Shown: positions 33,180 to 44,385 of the stretch, piece by piece
Layout of the letters: each line of letters begins with the position of its first letter
How positions within the stretch are numbered: the first letter of the stretch is position 1
The notes under the pieces: model-generated
What the model was told of the DNA's origin: nothing
Seen by the model: the letters and a program-made list of their open reading frames with translations, nothing else
Databases searched by the model: none
Translations under genes and position numbers: made by a program
From: Neocallimastix lanati (nom. inval.)
Lineage: Eukaryota > Neocallimastigomycota > Neocallimastigomycetes > Neocallimastigales > Neocallimastigaceae
Direction of reading: 5' to 3'
Assembly: GCA_016946835.1 (NCBI GenBank)
Contig: JACVTC010000167.1
Span: 102,001 to 166,000 of the forward strand
DNA: 64,000 nucleotides

Positions 33180-33634
33180 TTATTATAACTAGAATATTAA
33201 AGTAATAACTAGTGTTTATCGGTTAAACAATTGAACCGATAAAACTAGAAAAATCTATTATATTAATATTTTTTATCATTTTTTATCTAAGATTCATTTT
33301 CTAGAAAGAAAACTTGTTTTCTTTAATTTTCTTTAATTTTCTTTTATTTCTAATAACTACTAATAACAACTGATAACTTAAAATAATTAATTTTCCTGAA
33401 AAACTATAAATAGGTGTAAAATTTCATAATAAAATGTTTTTACTTGTGCTTTTATTAATTAATTTTAAAGTAATTTAAAATATTACAATAATTAATTAAT
33501 AAAATAATAATTTATACATTTTTATTAATAAAAAAACTTATTTTAATAAAATATATTTTGAATTACTTTAGTGTCGAGAACCTTTTGTGTAAAAAACCTT
33601 AAAACAATCTTAAGTAACATTAAGATTTGTTACA
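33180..33634 (+). mobile_element. Right-hand part of an E-family-like LTR
   Basis: Contains CGGTTAAACAATTGAACCG, TCTAGAAAGAAAAC, a clear TATA word (ACTATAAATAGG near 33404) and an end TTGTTACA at 33634. The last bases form a hairpin (33603-33613 with 33620-33631, one bulge), as in the four E LTRs. Element A integrase resumes on the next base. It may be the displaced end of element B 3' LTR or a separate copy; its left part is missing at element C. Confidence 0.5.
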
Positions 33635-34560
33635 GTTATATGGCTTTCCTGATTCCATTGTTTCGGATAGAGATAGAGGTACGCAATTTACTTCTGATTT
33701 TTTTGGAATCGTCTTTTGCGAATTATTCAACATTAAGGTGTCATTCTCCACTTCGAACCATCCGCAGACTGATGGTCAAACGGAGAGGGTGAACGGAATA
33801 TTGAAACAATATCTCCGTTGTTTCATAAATGAATGATAAAATAATTGGGTTGACTTACTGCTTTTTTGCCGAATTCGCCTATAATAATACTTTGCAACAA
33901 TCAATCAATCCGTCACCGTTTTTTTTGCAAACTATGGATATAATCCAAAATTTAGTCAAGAAATTCCATCCTTAGATAAGCCTCATAGAGCGGATGTAAG
34001 AGTAAAAAAGATATAAATGAAAATATTAAATTTTTAAAGGAAAATTTAAAGTCAGCTTAAAGAAACTTATAAAAAGAATAGGCTGATCTTAAGAGATTAC
34101 CTACACCTGATTTTTAAGTCGGTAAAAAAAGTCTGGTTACTCAAAAGGAAGTACAACTAAGAATGTAAGGAAGAAATTAGCCGACCAAATGCTTGGTTCC
34201 TTTGAAATTGTGAGGAAAGTTAGTTCATTAGCCTACGAACTCAAGTTACCAAGTAATGTGCGTTGTCACCCTGTTTTTCATGTATCTTTACTGGAACCGT
34301 ACCCTGAAAATGAATTTACTGACAGAAATAATAGGAAAAGAAAGAATATTAAGTTAACTACCGACACCATAGATAAGGTTCCTGAAAGAATTATTGATAT
34401 GAGGACATATAGAGGAAAAAAAATCGTTTCCTCGTATCTTGGAAAGGCCTTGATTCTGTTGAAGATTCTTGGATCGATGAAGAATCAAATTAATGAGATA
34501 GACATCTACTTCAAGAATACTATCACATATCTATAAAAGGAATAGATGAAATGAGATTGA
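33635..34560 (+). pseudogene. Element A integrase C-terminal half with chromodomain
   Basis: Resumes with LYGFPDSIVSDRDRGTQF and reaches HPQTDGQTERVN (second D and the E of the triad; an extra D-R pair disturbs the first). After stops and shifts it continues with LGSFEIVRKVSSLAYELKLP, HPVFHVSLLEPYPENEF and VPERIIDMRTYRG, and in a shifted frame RFLVSWKGLDSVEDSWIDEE. The last is a chromodomain, a module that reads histone marks and directs integration in chromoviruses. The first part joins logically to the zinc region ending at 20704. Confidence 0.85.
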
Positions 34561-34670
34561 TGATGGTGATAAAGATTTTTAATGAAGAATACATTAGGCA
34601 TAAATATCAACCATTTGTCTTTGACATTCCTTCTCGAAGATTGAACTCTTAGTTCGCAGGAGCTCAACTT

Positions 34671-34682
34671 AAAGGGCGAGTA
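34671..34682 (+). other. Polypurine tract of element A
   Basis: AAAGGGCGAG directly before the LTR start TGTAAAG; plus-strand priming site for the element. Confidence 0.65.
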
Positions 34683-35185
34683 TGTAAAGATTTAATAAAA
34701 TCTTTAATAATTAATTATATAATAATTAATTAATTTAATAAAATTACATAAATTTATAATTTACGTATATGAAAACTAATTATACATTTATGTAAACTTT
34801 TCATAAAGGATAAATTATTATTTAAATAATTTTGGATAATAAATATTTAATCTAAATAATTTATTTATTTAAGTTAGTTAATTTAGTTTATTTTAATTTA
34901 GTTATTTTAATTTAGATAATTAATTTAGTTAGTTTAAAATACTTTAAAATTAATTTCGGAATAGTTTTAAATAGTTAAAATTAGTTTAAATAGTTTACAA
35001 AAATAGTTTTGAATTGTAAATATATAAACATTAGTATTAATAATATTTAAATAATAAATAAATAATAAATGAGTTCTTATTGAAATCAATTATTATTGCA
35101 AATAAGTTGAAAGTTTATTAAATTAATTATTGTTTAGTTTTAGATAGTTTTTATTTGTAATCTGTTTCCATTACAACATTTTACA
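34683..35185 (+). mobile_element. 3' LTR of element A (copy A-2), internally deleted
   Basis: Begins TGTAAAGATTTAATAAAATC, ends ACATTTTACA. Compared with A-1 and A-3 it lacks about 240 bases in its right half (from just after TTGTTTAGTTTTAG to TTATTTGTAATCTG). TTTAT follows, matching the left flank of A-1. Confidence 0.85.
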
Positions 35186-35190
35186 TTTAT
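35186..35190. repeat. Right target duplication of element A (TTTAT)
   Basis: Same five bases as 15682-15686. Confidence 0.6.
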
Positions 35191-36520
35191 TTATTTTATT
35201 TTAAATGACAATGAAAATAAATTACATGACGAATGATATGTTAAGATATAAACAATACATATATAAAAAAAATTATAAATATAGATATAGATATACAATA
35301 ATATTAAATTTAATAATTTACTATATAAACTTTAAAAATTTAAATTTCAAAATCTCATTTCAATTTCAATTTCAAAAGTTAAATGATGATGCAAGTAAAA
35401 TTATTTCAATATATAAAATAAAAATAATGGAATTCCATCCAAAATATTAATAAGAAATTCAAAAAATCCTAATAAAGTATTTCCAACGACTTTTAGAAAG
35501 AGTATTGATACAACCTGTATTTTTATATATATATATATATTTGAAAAATTCTATTAATATCAAAAAATACAATTAGACAATCCAACATTTGTAAAAAAAT
35601 AACTAAGAAATTCCAACAAAAACGACCGATCTCGATCAAGTCATGAAAATAATTATAAACATTATAATCGTAATTATTACAAAAAATTATTCCATTGGTC
35701 AGAGTAAATAATAATAAGAAAAATTAACAATTATATCTTTAAATAAATTAATGTTATTCAAAACATTGATTTATGTTTTTGCTAAATTAAGTAACGTGAC
35801 ATATATTTATAAAATTGGTCATTTAATTTTCATAAATTCATAAAATATTTATTTAATGAAAAATGCTAATTAATTGATTAATAATAAATGAATTAATTAA
35901 ATAATTGAAATGTTTATTTAGTTTAAAAATTTATTATTAAACTATTAAATAATTACATTTTTAAAATATTATAAATATATAAAATTCTTATATAAAATAG
36001 ATTTTTTAAAATATCTCAGCAAAGTAAATCATGCAATGTGACATATTGTAGGAAAACATGAACCAGCTCAATTTGGTCAATTTATAAGAACATATAAATA
36101 ATATCTTTCCACCTGAGGTAAGAAGCCCATTCCTTACCGACCAAACTAAGAACAAAAAAAAAAAAAAAATAATCAAGGCACCTCCACAAAAAATTGTTTG
36201 ATAAAAATCATTAAACAATTTTATCAGTAATTATCTATAATTAAAAGTTGATATTAATAAAAAAAAAAAAAAAAGGGTATAAAGAAGTCAGTGAAGAAAA
36301 CTCTCAAGATCATTAATGGCATTAATAGCTCAGCTTAACTAACTCTGAATAATGTGATGGTCCAACTAGATAAAACAACCAATTCTGGATAAGATACTTT
36401 AAAACATTATTGACATCAACTATAAATCAATAAAGGATACTATGATAAAGATTCTAACATCAAAGAAAGATTTTTAACCTAGTTATTGAGGATAATTCCA
36501 CAACTCTTAAGGAATTAACC
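35191..36520. other. AT-rich DNA with faint retroelement traces
   Basis: No intact gene. 35600-35700 reads, with breaks, like a basic gag linker, and 36010-36160 and 36280-36480 are more complex than their surroundings, but no domain can be named. Open frames here on the minus strand are shadows. Confidence 0.3.
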
Positions 36521-36639
36521 AAATTTACTAAAAAAAAAAAAAAAAAAACAATAAATGACTTTTCAGGGAGTCTATATTTTGCATTAAAGATGCTTTAGTT
36601 AATGGAAACCAATGAAATTTAAAGATTACACTGTCAGTA

Positions 36640-37309
36640 ACAACAACAAAAAAAATAAAATAAAATAAAATAAAAAATAAAAAAATATCAATATTTTTAT
36701 ATTCAAAAAAAAATAAAATAACATAAAATAAATAATAAAAAATATTATGAAATAAAATAAAATAAACAAATAAATAAATAAAAAATATTATGAAATAAAA
36801 TAAAATAAACAAATAAATAAATAAAAAATATTATGAAATAAAATAAAATAAATAATAAAAAATATTATGAAATAACATAAAATAAATAATAAAAAATATT
36901 ATGAAATAAAACAAAATAAATAATAAAAAATATTATGAAATAACATAAAATAAATAATAAAAATATTATGAAATAAAATAAAATAAACAAATAAAAAAAT
37001 ATTATGAAATAAAATAAAATAAAAAATAAAAAAATATTATGAAATAAAATAAAATAAAAAATAAAAAATAAGAAATATTTTATATTCAAAAAATAATAAT
37101 AATAATAATAATAACAATAATAATAATAATAATAAAATAAAAAAAAAAAATAAAGTAAAATAAAAATTATTAACATTTTTATATTCAAAAATTAAAATAA
37201 AATATAAAATAAAAAAAACAATAATAATAATAGAAAAAGAAAATAAAAATAATTAAAATAAAATAAAATAAAAAATTAAAATAAAAAAAATAATATTTTT
37301 ATATTCAAA

Positions 37310-37342
<33 letters not shown>

Positions 37343-37490
37343 AAAATAAAATAAAAAATAAAAAAAATTAATATTTTTATATTCAAAATAAAATAAAATA
37401 AAAAAAAAAATAAAAAATAAAAAATAAAAATATAATTTAACATAATATAAAAGAATAATAAAATAAATTAAAATAATATATATATTCAAG
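36640..37490. repeat. Low-complexity block with AATATTATGAAATAAAATAAA minisatellite
   Basis: From about 36735 to 37070 a 35-45-base unit, with core AAAATATTATGAAATAAAAT, recurs about nine times, separated by variable (AAAT)n. The word AATATTTTTATATTCAAAA recurs several times between 36680 and 37390. Phe/Tyr-rich minus-strand frames across it are artefacts of the repeat. Confidence 0.75.
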
Positions 37491-38015
37491 TTAATTAATT
37501 CAAGTTAATTAGATAAAATAAAAACGATTTGACTATTTATTTTTATTTAAAATGGTCAAATTTACATATAAAAGTGGTTTTTAAAAAAAAAAGTTCATCT
37601 GACCGGATTTAATATGAATAGAGTTGAATATTAATCTTAAGTTCTAATTTAGAGAATTTTTTCTTTTTTCTTTTGTTTAGATATTTTAAAATTTTTACTG
37701 AAAAAAATTTTTTTTTGAAACTAAGGAAAAAAAATTGAATAAATTATTATTATTATTATTATTGTTGTTATGCTAGTTGTTATTATTCATTTATTTTTAT
37801 TTAAAATTTTTTTTCCTCTTAATTAATTATGAAAGAAAAACATTTTCTATGAAATTCTTATTTTTGGGAAAATATGGAAAATATGGAAAGAAAATAAGAA
37901 TTAGGGAAAATATTTCACTAATTCACTACTACTAATCCCCTACATTATTAGTAACGATACTATTATTTTCACTATCACTAAATATTTCTATTACTAATAA
38001 TATTATTGCTATTGC

Positions 38016-38046
<31 letters not shown>

Positions 38047-39164
38047 CTCTTCGTTATTACTATCAGAATCAAAACTTGATTCTATATTATTTATATCTGC
38101 GACAACAGTGTCTTCATTACTATTTAATATTAAACAATGTTTGAAAATTGTGAAAAAAATTTTTTTCATAAAGAATTTCAATAGCCATAAAATATTTCAT
38201 ACAAAATTCAAAAAAAAAAAAAAAAAAAAAAAAGTGTAAAATAAAATTAAGGGTTTTATTTTATTCATAATTAATATTATAAATATTATAACAATTTTTA
38301 TTTTTATTTATTTATTTAAAAAAATTTACTTTTTTTTTTTATTTTATTTTATTTTATTTTGAAAGAACATATATTTTTATTATAATTTATTTTTATTTTA
38401 TATATTTATTTACTTTATTGAAAAATATTTGAATTTTTTTATTACTATTATTATAGCTATTTATTTATATTTTTACATTTAAATAATAATTTTTTTTTTA
38501 AATACTGTTATTTTATTTTATTTTATTTTTTTTGGTTGAATTCCTATTTATATATATATATATATATTGTAATATTGATTTTATTTATATATTTATATTT
38601 TTTTATATTTGAAAAAAATTTTTTTTTTTTTTTAATATTTTTATTTTTTATTTTATTATATTTTTTAAACAAAAATATAAAATTTTTTTATAAACTTTTA
38701 TATAAAGATTTATAATCTTAAATCATTAATTTAATACATCTCTTGTTTTAACGATTTTTTTTTTACATTTACATTTTTTTTTTTATTTTTTAAATATTCT
38801 CTAGTTATTTAAAATATATATTTTTTTTATATGAATGTTTTTTAGTAAAATAAAAATAAAAAGGAAATAAAATTTTATGTTTTTTTAAATATCTTATATT
38901 TAATCTTTTATATTTTAAAACAATCTTTTCTATAATTTATACTAAAATTAATATTTTATTACTAATTAAAGTATTTATTGATTTATTATCTAACTATTAA
39001 ATATTTAGAAAAATCATTTTAAAAATAAGGAAATAAAATAATATGTATATACATATATGTTTCCATTCTTTATAATCTAATATTAAATTTTAGAAAAAAA
39101 ACATATTTATATATATATTACTAATATATGCTGTTTTTTTTTTTTTTAAAAAAAAAATCTATTT
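37491..39164. other. AT-rich DNA downstream of the secreted-protein gene
   Basis: Homopolymers and ATT microsatellites (37745-37763, 38012-38046). A minus-strand frame of 67 codons at 37978-38181 ends in an Asn run from an ATT repeat and is not supported. Confidence 0.4.
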
Positions 39165-41216
39165 TTAATTCCAAATCTTTGAACATCTTTCATTGATAGC
39201 ATTACATTCAACATTTAATCTTTCAGACCATGGTTGACTCCAGCAAGCACTCAATTCAGCGTAACAAGCATCAGACTTCTTTTGTTTACAAGCCCAATCG
39301 TCCTTAGCACAGTTAGTTGATTGTTGAGTTGGTTGTGGCTTTTGAGTGGTAGTAGTTGTGGTGGTGGTTTTTCTAGTGGTAGTAGTTGTAGTAGTGGTAA
39401 TCTTTGGAACGGTCTTTGTCTTTTTTGGAACAGTCTTAGTAGTTTTACCAGCAGTAGTTGTAGTAGTAAGTTTTGGAACAGTCTTAGTACTAGTTACCTT
39501 TGGAACAGTCTTGGTCTTAGTTGGAACAGTCTTACTAGTCTTAGTGGAAGAAACGGAAGTAATCTTTGGAACAGTCTTGGTCTTAGTTGGAACTGTCTTA
39601 CTAGTTTTAGTGGAAGAAACGGAAGTAATCTTTGGAACAGTCTTGGTCTTAGTTGGAACTGTCTTACTAGTTTTAGTGGAAGAAACGGAAGTAATCTTTG
39701 GAACAGTCTTAGTCTTAGTTAATGGAAGAGTCTTAGTCTTACTAAGAGAAGTAGAGGTGACCTTTGGAACAGTCTTGGTCTTAGTTGGAACAGTCTTACT
39801 AGTCTTAGTGGAAGAGACAGAAGTAAGCTTTGGAACAGTCTTGGTCTTGGTTGGAATTGTCTTACTAGTCTTAGTGGAAGAGACAGAAGTAAGCTTTGGA
39901 ACAGTCTTAGTCTTAGTTAATGGAAGAGTCTTAGTCTTACTAACAGAGGTAGAGGTGACCTTTGGAACAGTCTTAGTACTAGTTACCTTTGGAACAGTCT
40001 TGGTCTTGGTTGGAATAGTCTTACTAGTCTTAGTAGAAGAAACGGAAGTAAGCTTTGGAACAGTCTTAGTCTTAGTTAATGGAAGAGTCTTAGTCTTACT
40101 AACAGAGGTAGAGGTGACCTTTGGAACAGTCTTAGTACTAGTTACCTTTGGAACAGTCTTGGTCTTGGTTGGAATAGTCTTACTAGTCTTAGTAGAAGAA
40201 ACGGAAGTAAGCTTTGGAACAGTCTTGGTCTTGGTTGGAATAGTCTTACTAGTCTTAGTAGAAGAAACGGAAGTAAGCTTTGGAACAGTCTTGGTCTTGG
40301 TTGGAATAGTCTTACTAGTCTTAGTGGAAGAGACGGAAGTAAGCTTTGGAACAGTCTTAGTCTTAGTTAATGGAAGAGTCTTAGTCTTACTAACAGAAGT
40401 AGAAGAGACCTTTGGAACAGTCTTAGTACTAGTTAACTTTGGAACAGTCTTGGTCTTGGTTGGAACAGTCTTACTAGTCTTAGTGGATGAGACAGAAGTA
40501 AGCTTTGGAACAGTCTTGGTCTTAGTTGGAATAGTCTTAGTCTTACTAAGAGAAGTAGAGGAGACCTTTGGAACAGTCTTAGTACTAGTTAACTTTGGAA
40601 CAGTCTTGGTCTTGGTTGGAATAGTCTTACTAGTCTTAGTAGAAGAAACGGTGGTAAACTTTGGAACAGTCTTGGTCTTAGTTGGAATAGTCTTAGTCTT
40701 ACTAAGAGAAGTAGAGGAGACCTTTGGAACAGTCTTTGTTCTAGTTAACTTTGGAACAGTCTTTGTCTTGGTTGGAAGAGTTTTGGTCTTACTGTTAGCG
40801 ACAGTAGTAGTAGTGGTGGTAGTGGTAGTAAGTTTTGGAACAGTCTTAGTCTTCTTTGGAATAGTCTTACTAGTTTTAGTGGAAGAGAGAGTAGTAAGCT
40901 TTGGAACAGTCTTAGTTTTAGTTGGTGGAAGACTCTTAGTCTTCTTTTCTGGAGTAGTAGTAGTGGAAGAAAGGGTAGTAAGTTTTGGAACAGTTTTAGT
41001 TTTTGTAATTGGAAGACTTTTAGTCTTTAAAGTAAGTGAAGTAGATGTAGTAAGTTTTGGAACTGTTTTAGTTTTAGAAGGAATAGTTTTAGTAGTTAGC
41101 TTTGGAACCGTTTTGGTTCTTGTATTTGGAAGAGTTTTAGTAGTAGCACCTTCAATTGCTTCAGCATGGAAGGCTAAAGCTACAATACAAGCAAATAATA
41201 CTTTACTGAATCTCAT
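39165..41216 (-). CDS. Secreted Thr/Lys/Pro repeat protein with six-cysteine tail, 683 aa
   Basis: Intact single-exon frame with ATG and TAA. Residues 1-23 (MRFSKVLFACIVALAFHAEA) are a clear signal peptide, so the product is exported. Residues about 24-630 are tandem repeats made of KTKTVPKLT and SVSSTKTSKTIPT modules; KTVPK occurs about 31 times. The tract is rich in Thr/Ser, so heavy O-glycosylation and an extended, stalk- or mucin-like shape are likely; the many Lys make it very basic. After a poly-Thr stretch and a Gln/Pro linker, the last 48 residues form a compact domain with six Cys (CAKDDWACKQ, then DACYAELSACW, VECNAINERC). No catalytic domain, GPI signal or membrane segment is seen. 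A cell-surface or matrix role is inferred. Codon-level repetition produces a long antisense open frame that is a shadow. Confidence 0.9.
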   Translation of the reverse strand: MRFSKVLFACIVALAFHAEAIEGATTKTLPNTRTKTVPKLTTKTIPSKTKTVPKLTTSTSLTLKTKSLPITKTKTVPKLTTLSSTTTTPEKKTKSLPPTKTKTVPKLTTLSSTKTSKTIPKKTKTVPKLTTTTTTTTTVANSKTKTLPTKTKTVPKLTRTKTVPKVSSTSLSKTKTIPTKTKTVPKFTTVSSTKTSKTIPTKTKTVPKLTSTKTVPKVSSTSLSKTKTIPTKTKTVPKLTSVSSTKTSKTVPTKTKTVPKLTSTKTVPKVSSTSVSKTKTLPLTKTKTVPKLTSVSSTKTSKTIPTKTKTVPKLTSVSSTKTSKTIPTKTKTVPKLTSVSSTKTSKTIPTKTKTVPKVTSTKTVPKVTSTSVSKTKTLPLTKTKTVPKLTSVSSTKTSKTIPTKTKTVPKVTSTKTVPKVTSTSVSKTKTLPLTKTKTVPKLTSVSSTKTSKTIPTKTKTVPKLTSVSSTKTSKTVPTKTKTVPKVTSTSLSKTKTLPLTKTKTVPKITSVSSTKTSKTVPTKTKTVPKITSVSSTKTSKTVPTKTKTVPKITSVSSTKTSKTVPTKTKTVPKVTSTKTVPKLTTTTTAGKTTKTVPKKTKTVPKITTTTTTTTRKTTTTTTTTQKPQPTQQSTNCAKDDWACKQKKSDACYAELSACWSQPWSERLNVECNAINERCSKIWN

Positions 41217-44045
41217 TTTATTTTTACTATTATACTTTTATTTATTTATTTTTGTATTTATATTTATTTATATATTTATAAAAATTGATTTTATTTTTTT
41301 TATAAAAATTCTATAATATTGGTTTATTTTTTTTTTTTTTTGAAAAAAAAATTTAAATTATTTATATTTATTTATTCTATTTTTATTTTAGTTTTTTTTA
41401 TTTTATTTTTACTTTTTTATTTATTATATATACTTTTTTAAATTTATATTTTTTTAACTAATACACTAATAATATCTTTTTTTTTTATTCCAAAAAAGAA
41501 AGAAGATATTATTAATTATAAAAAATATTTATGTTATTTATTATTAAATTAATATTTTATTATAATAAAAGTATAATATTCACGTTTTTACTTTTTTTTT
41601 AAAAAAAAAAAAAAAACTTCAAAAATAAATCTAAGATTATATCAAATAATCTTTTACCAAGCTTATTTACTATTTATATTATTATAAAAAGTAAAAAATG
41701 AAGATTTATTTGAGAAAAAAAAATATTTTTGAGACTTCCTCTCTTTATATACTATTTTTTAAAATATGTTTAATTAATATATATTTATTAATTAAATGAT
41801 TAAGCTAATCATTTTCTATTCATTAATAAACGATAAAAAAAAATAATAATAATAATATAAAAATTATACCATTAATTAATTAATTAATTAAAAAAAAAAT
41901 AAATAATGATAATAATAATAATGATTAAAATAATATTAAATATTATTTAAAGTTTTTTTTTTTTTTTTAATATAGATGATAAATAATAATAAAAAAAATT
42001 AATAAAAATGAAAATTATATATAAATATATTCATAGTATTATTAAATATTATTATTTATTTTTAATTTAAAATTAATATAGCTAAATAAAAATTAAGCAT
42101 TATAAAAAAGTGACATCAATATGAATAACCTAATCTCTATAGTAGGAAACTTTAATTCATAATAAATTTGAATGAAATCCATCCAATAGAAAGACAGACT
42201 AAAAAATTAAATTTCTCTTATATTAAAAATTAATTAAAAAAGAAAAATAAACTATTTTAATAAAAGATTTGCAAATTTTAATAAAAATGGTTTAATTTAA
42301 GAAGATAATCATCCTTTAATTATAATTAAATTTAATTACTTTTTTTTTTTTATTTTAATTTTAACAAAATATTAAAATTTTGTAAAAATTGACATTAATA
42401 TTTTAAAATGTTTAAAATGTACATTTATTTTTTCATCTTTTTTCTTTTTTTTTTTTTTATTTTTTTATAGTTATTTAAATTAAAATTTTAACTTTTATTT
42501 TATATATTGAATAAATTGAATAATGATTATATATGATTATATAATTACTATTATTTATTGTTATATTATTATTTTAATTGTTTTAATTTATTAATAATAA
42601 TAAATTAAATATATATTTTATTAATTAATTAATATGAATTATTATTGATTATGATAAGCATTAATAATAAATAATAATAATAAATAATAAATAATAAATA
42701 ATAATAAATAATAAATAATAATTAATAATTAATAATAATAATTACATAAATAACAGTAAAGAAAAATTAAACAGGATCATCCTTCACAATCTTTATCATT
42801 TTTAAATATAAAATTATATTTATTATTTTTTTTTATTTTTACTTTTATAATTATTATTAGCAATATAATAAATATATGAAAAATAAAATTTTTAATTTCT
42901 TAATAAATATTTCTTTATATTTCTTTATATTTCTTTTATAATTATTCATTACTATATTGAAATAATAATTATAAAAATAATATATATTGTCAAAAAATTA
43001 TGAAAAGGAAACTTTTTCTTATTACTTAATATTCCATGATATAGATAAATTAATGAAGAAATTTTGTATAATAGTCTTTTATGTATATATATATATGCAA
43101 AAGATCACCATTTAACTGAGCTGTATTATTAAATTTTTGTTTGATTTTTCTTTTTTTTTATTATTATTAATATTAAAATATTATTTTATTTTAATGCTTT
43201 GTATACTTTTTTAATTAACTATTAAATAATATAAATGTTTATATAATTATTAAAATTTACATTATTAATATTTACATTTTTATTAAAATTTTAAAATACT
43301 AAATAATTGATAATCCGTTAATAATAATATTAAAAGTAGAGAACAATAGATAAACGTTGTTTTTAATAAAAAAAAATAAAAAAAAAAAAAAGGAATAATA
43401 TAATGTCACCGGAAATAAAAGGAATAATGAATTTATTATTCCTTTTTTTTTTTTAATTAAATTCAAGAAAAAAAAAAAAAAAGAAAGAAAGAAAGAAAAA
43501 TAAATGTGGATCTTAATTATAAAATTATTATTTATTATTATAAGTTTATTAATCCATTAATAATTTGATCTTCACTTTTCACCATTTCTAATGTATATAA
43601 TTAATAATGAATACTATTTTATTATTTATAATTATTATAATTTATTAATCATTTATTACTAATAAAAATATATCTTTTAATTTATTTTTAATTTCAATAT
43701 TTATTATCTATTTATTAATTTTTATTTTTTATTATTTATTTAAATTAATTATAAATTTAATTAAATATAGAATAAAGTTCTTTAACTTCCATTGATTAGT
43801 TGTAAATCTTAATAAATAAAATTTATTATATATATTAATATATATTTATATATACTCGTGCCTTATCCTGAATTAATCTATGATTATTACACAAGTGTCT
43901 ATTTTCATATAAAATAAAGTTTTAATCTATGATGATTTAATAAAATTAAAATTATTTTTCCATTTATTCTTTTTTTTTATTTTTTTCTCATTTTTATTTT
44001 TTATTTTTTTCTCATTTTTATTTTTTATTTTTTATTTAATTTTAT
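41217..44045. other. AT-rich intergenic DNA upstream of the secreted-protein gene
   Basis: Contains the promoter side of the minus-strand gene, with T/A homopolymers and (TTTA)n but no distinctive element. AAT-type repeats lie at 42660-42740. Nothing else can be supported. Confidence 0.4.
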
Positions 44046-44130
44046 TTGATATTTATTTATTATAAATCTATTATATATCTCTTTTATATCTATTATATAT
44101 CTATTATATCGAATGGATTGATTTTTATTA

Positions 44131-44330
44131 TTTGGATTAATCATTTCATATCAATACATTTAATAAAAATAAAAATTATTATTTGGATTAATCATTTCAT
44201 ATCAATACATTTAATAAAAATAAAAATTATTATTTGGATTAATCATTTCATATCAATACATTTAATAAAAATAAAAATTATTATTTGGATTAATCATTTC
44301 ATTTCAATAGATTTAATAAAAAATTAACTT
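44131..44330. repeat. 51-bp minisatellite, four copies
   Basis: The unit starts TTTGGATTAATCATTTCAT at 44131, 44182, 44233 and 44284. The first three copies are almost identical and the fourth differs by a few bases. Because 51 is divisible by three, a 93-codon frame stays open across it; that frame is not a gene. Confidence 0.9.
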
Positions 44331-44335
44331 TTTGA

Positions 44336-44349
44336 ATTTGGTTCTTTTT

Positions 44350-44385
<36 letters not shown>

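Noticed and set aside
36528-37489. Several Phe/Tyr-rich minus frames
   Set aside because: Translations of AAAT/AAT minisatellite DNA.
38006-38239. Leu-rich plus frame and Asn-rich minus frame at 37978-38181
   Set aside because: Both derive from an ATT microsatellite.
39346-41316. 656-codon plus-strand frame of Val/Leu repeats
   Set aside because: It is the exact antisense of the secreted repeat gene, kept open by codon periodicity; no signal of its own. A second antisense frame at 39321-39722 has the same cause.
44046-44327. 93-codon frame with internal repeats
   Set aside because: Open only because the 51-bp minisatellite unit is a multiple of three.
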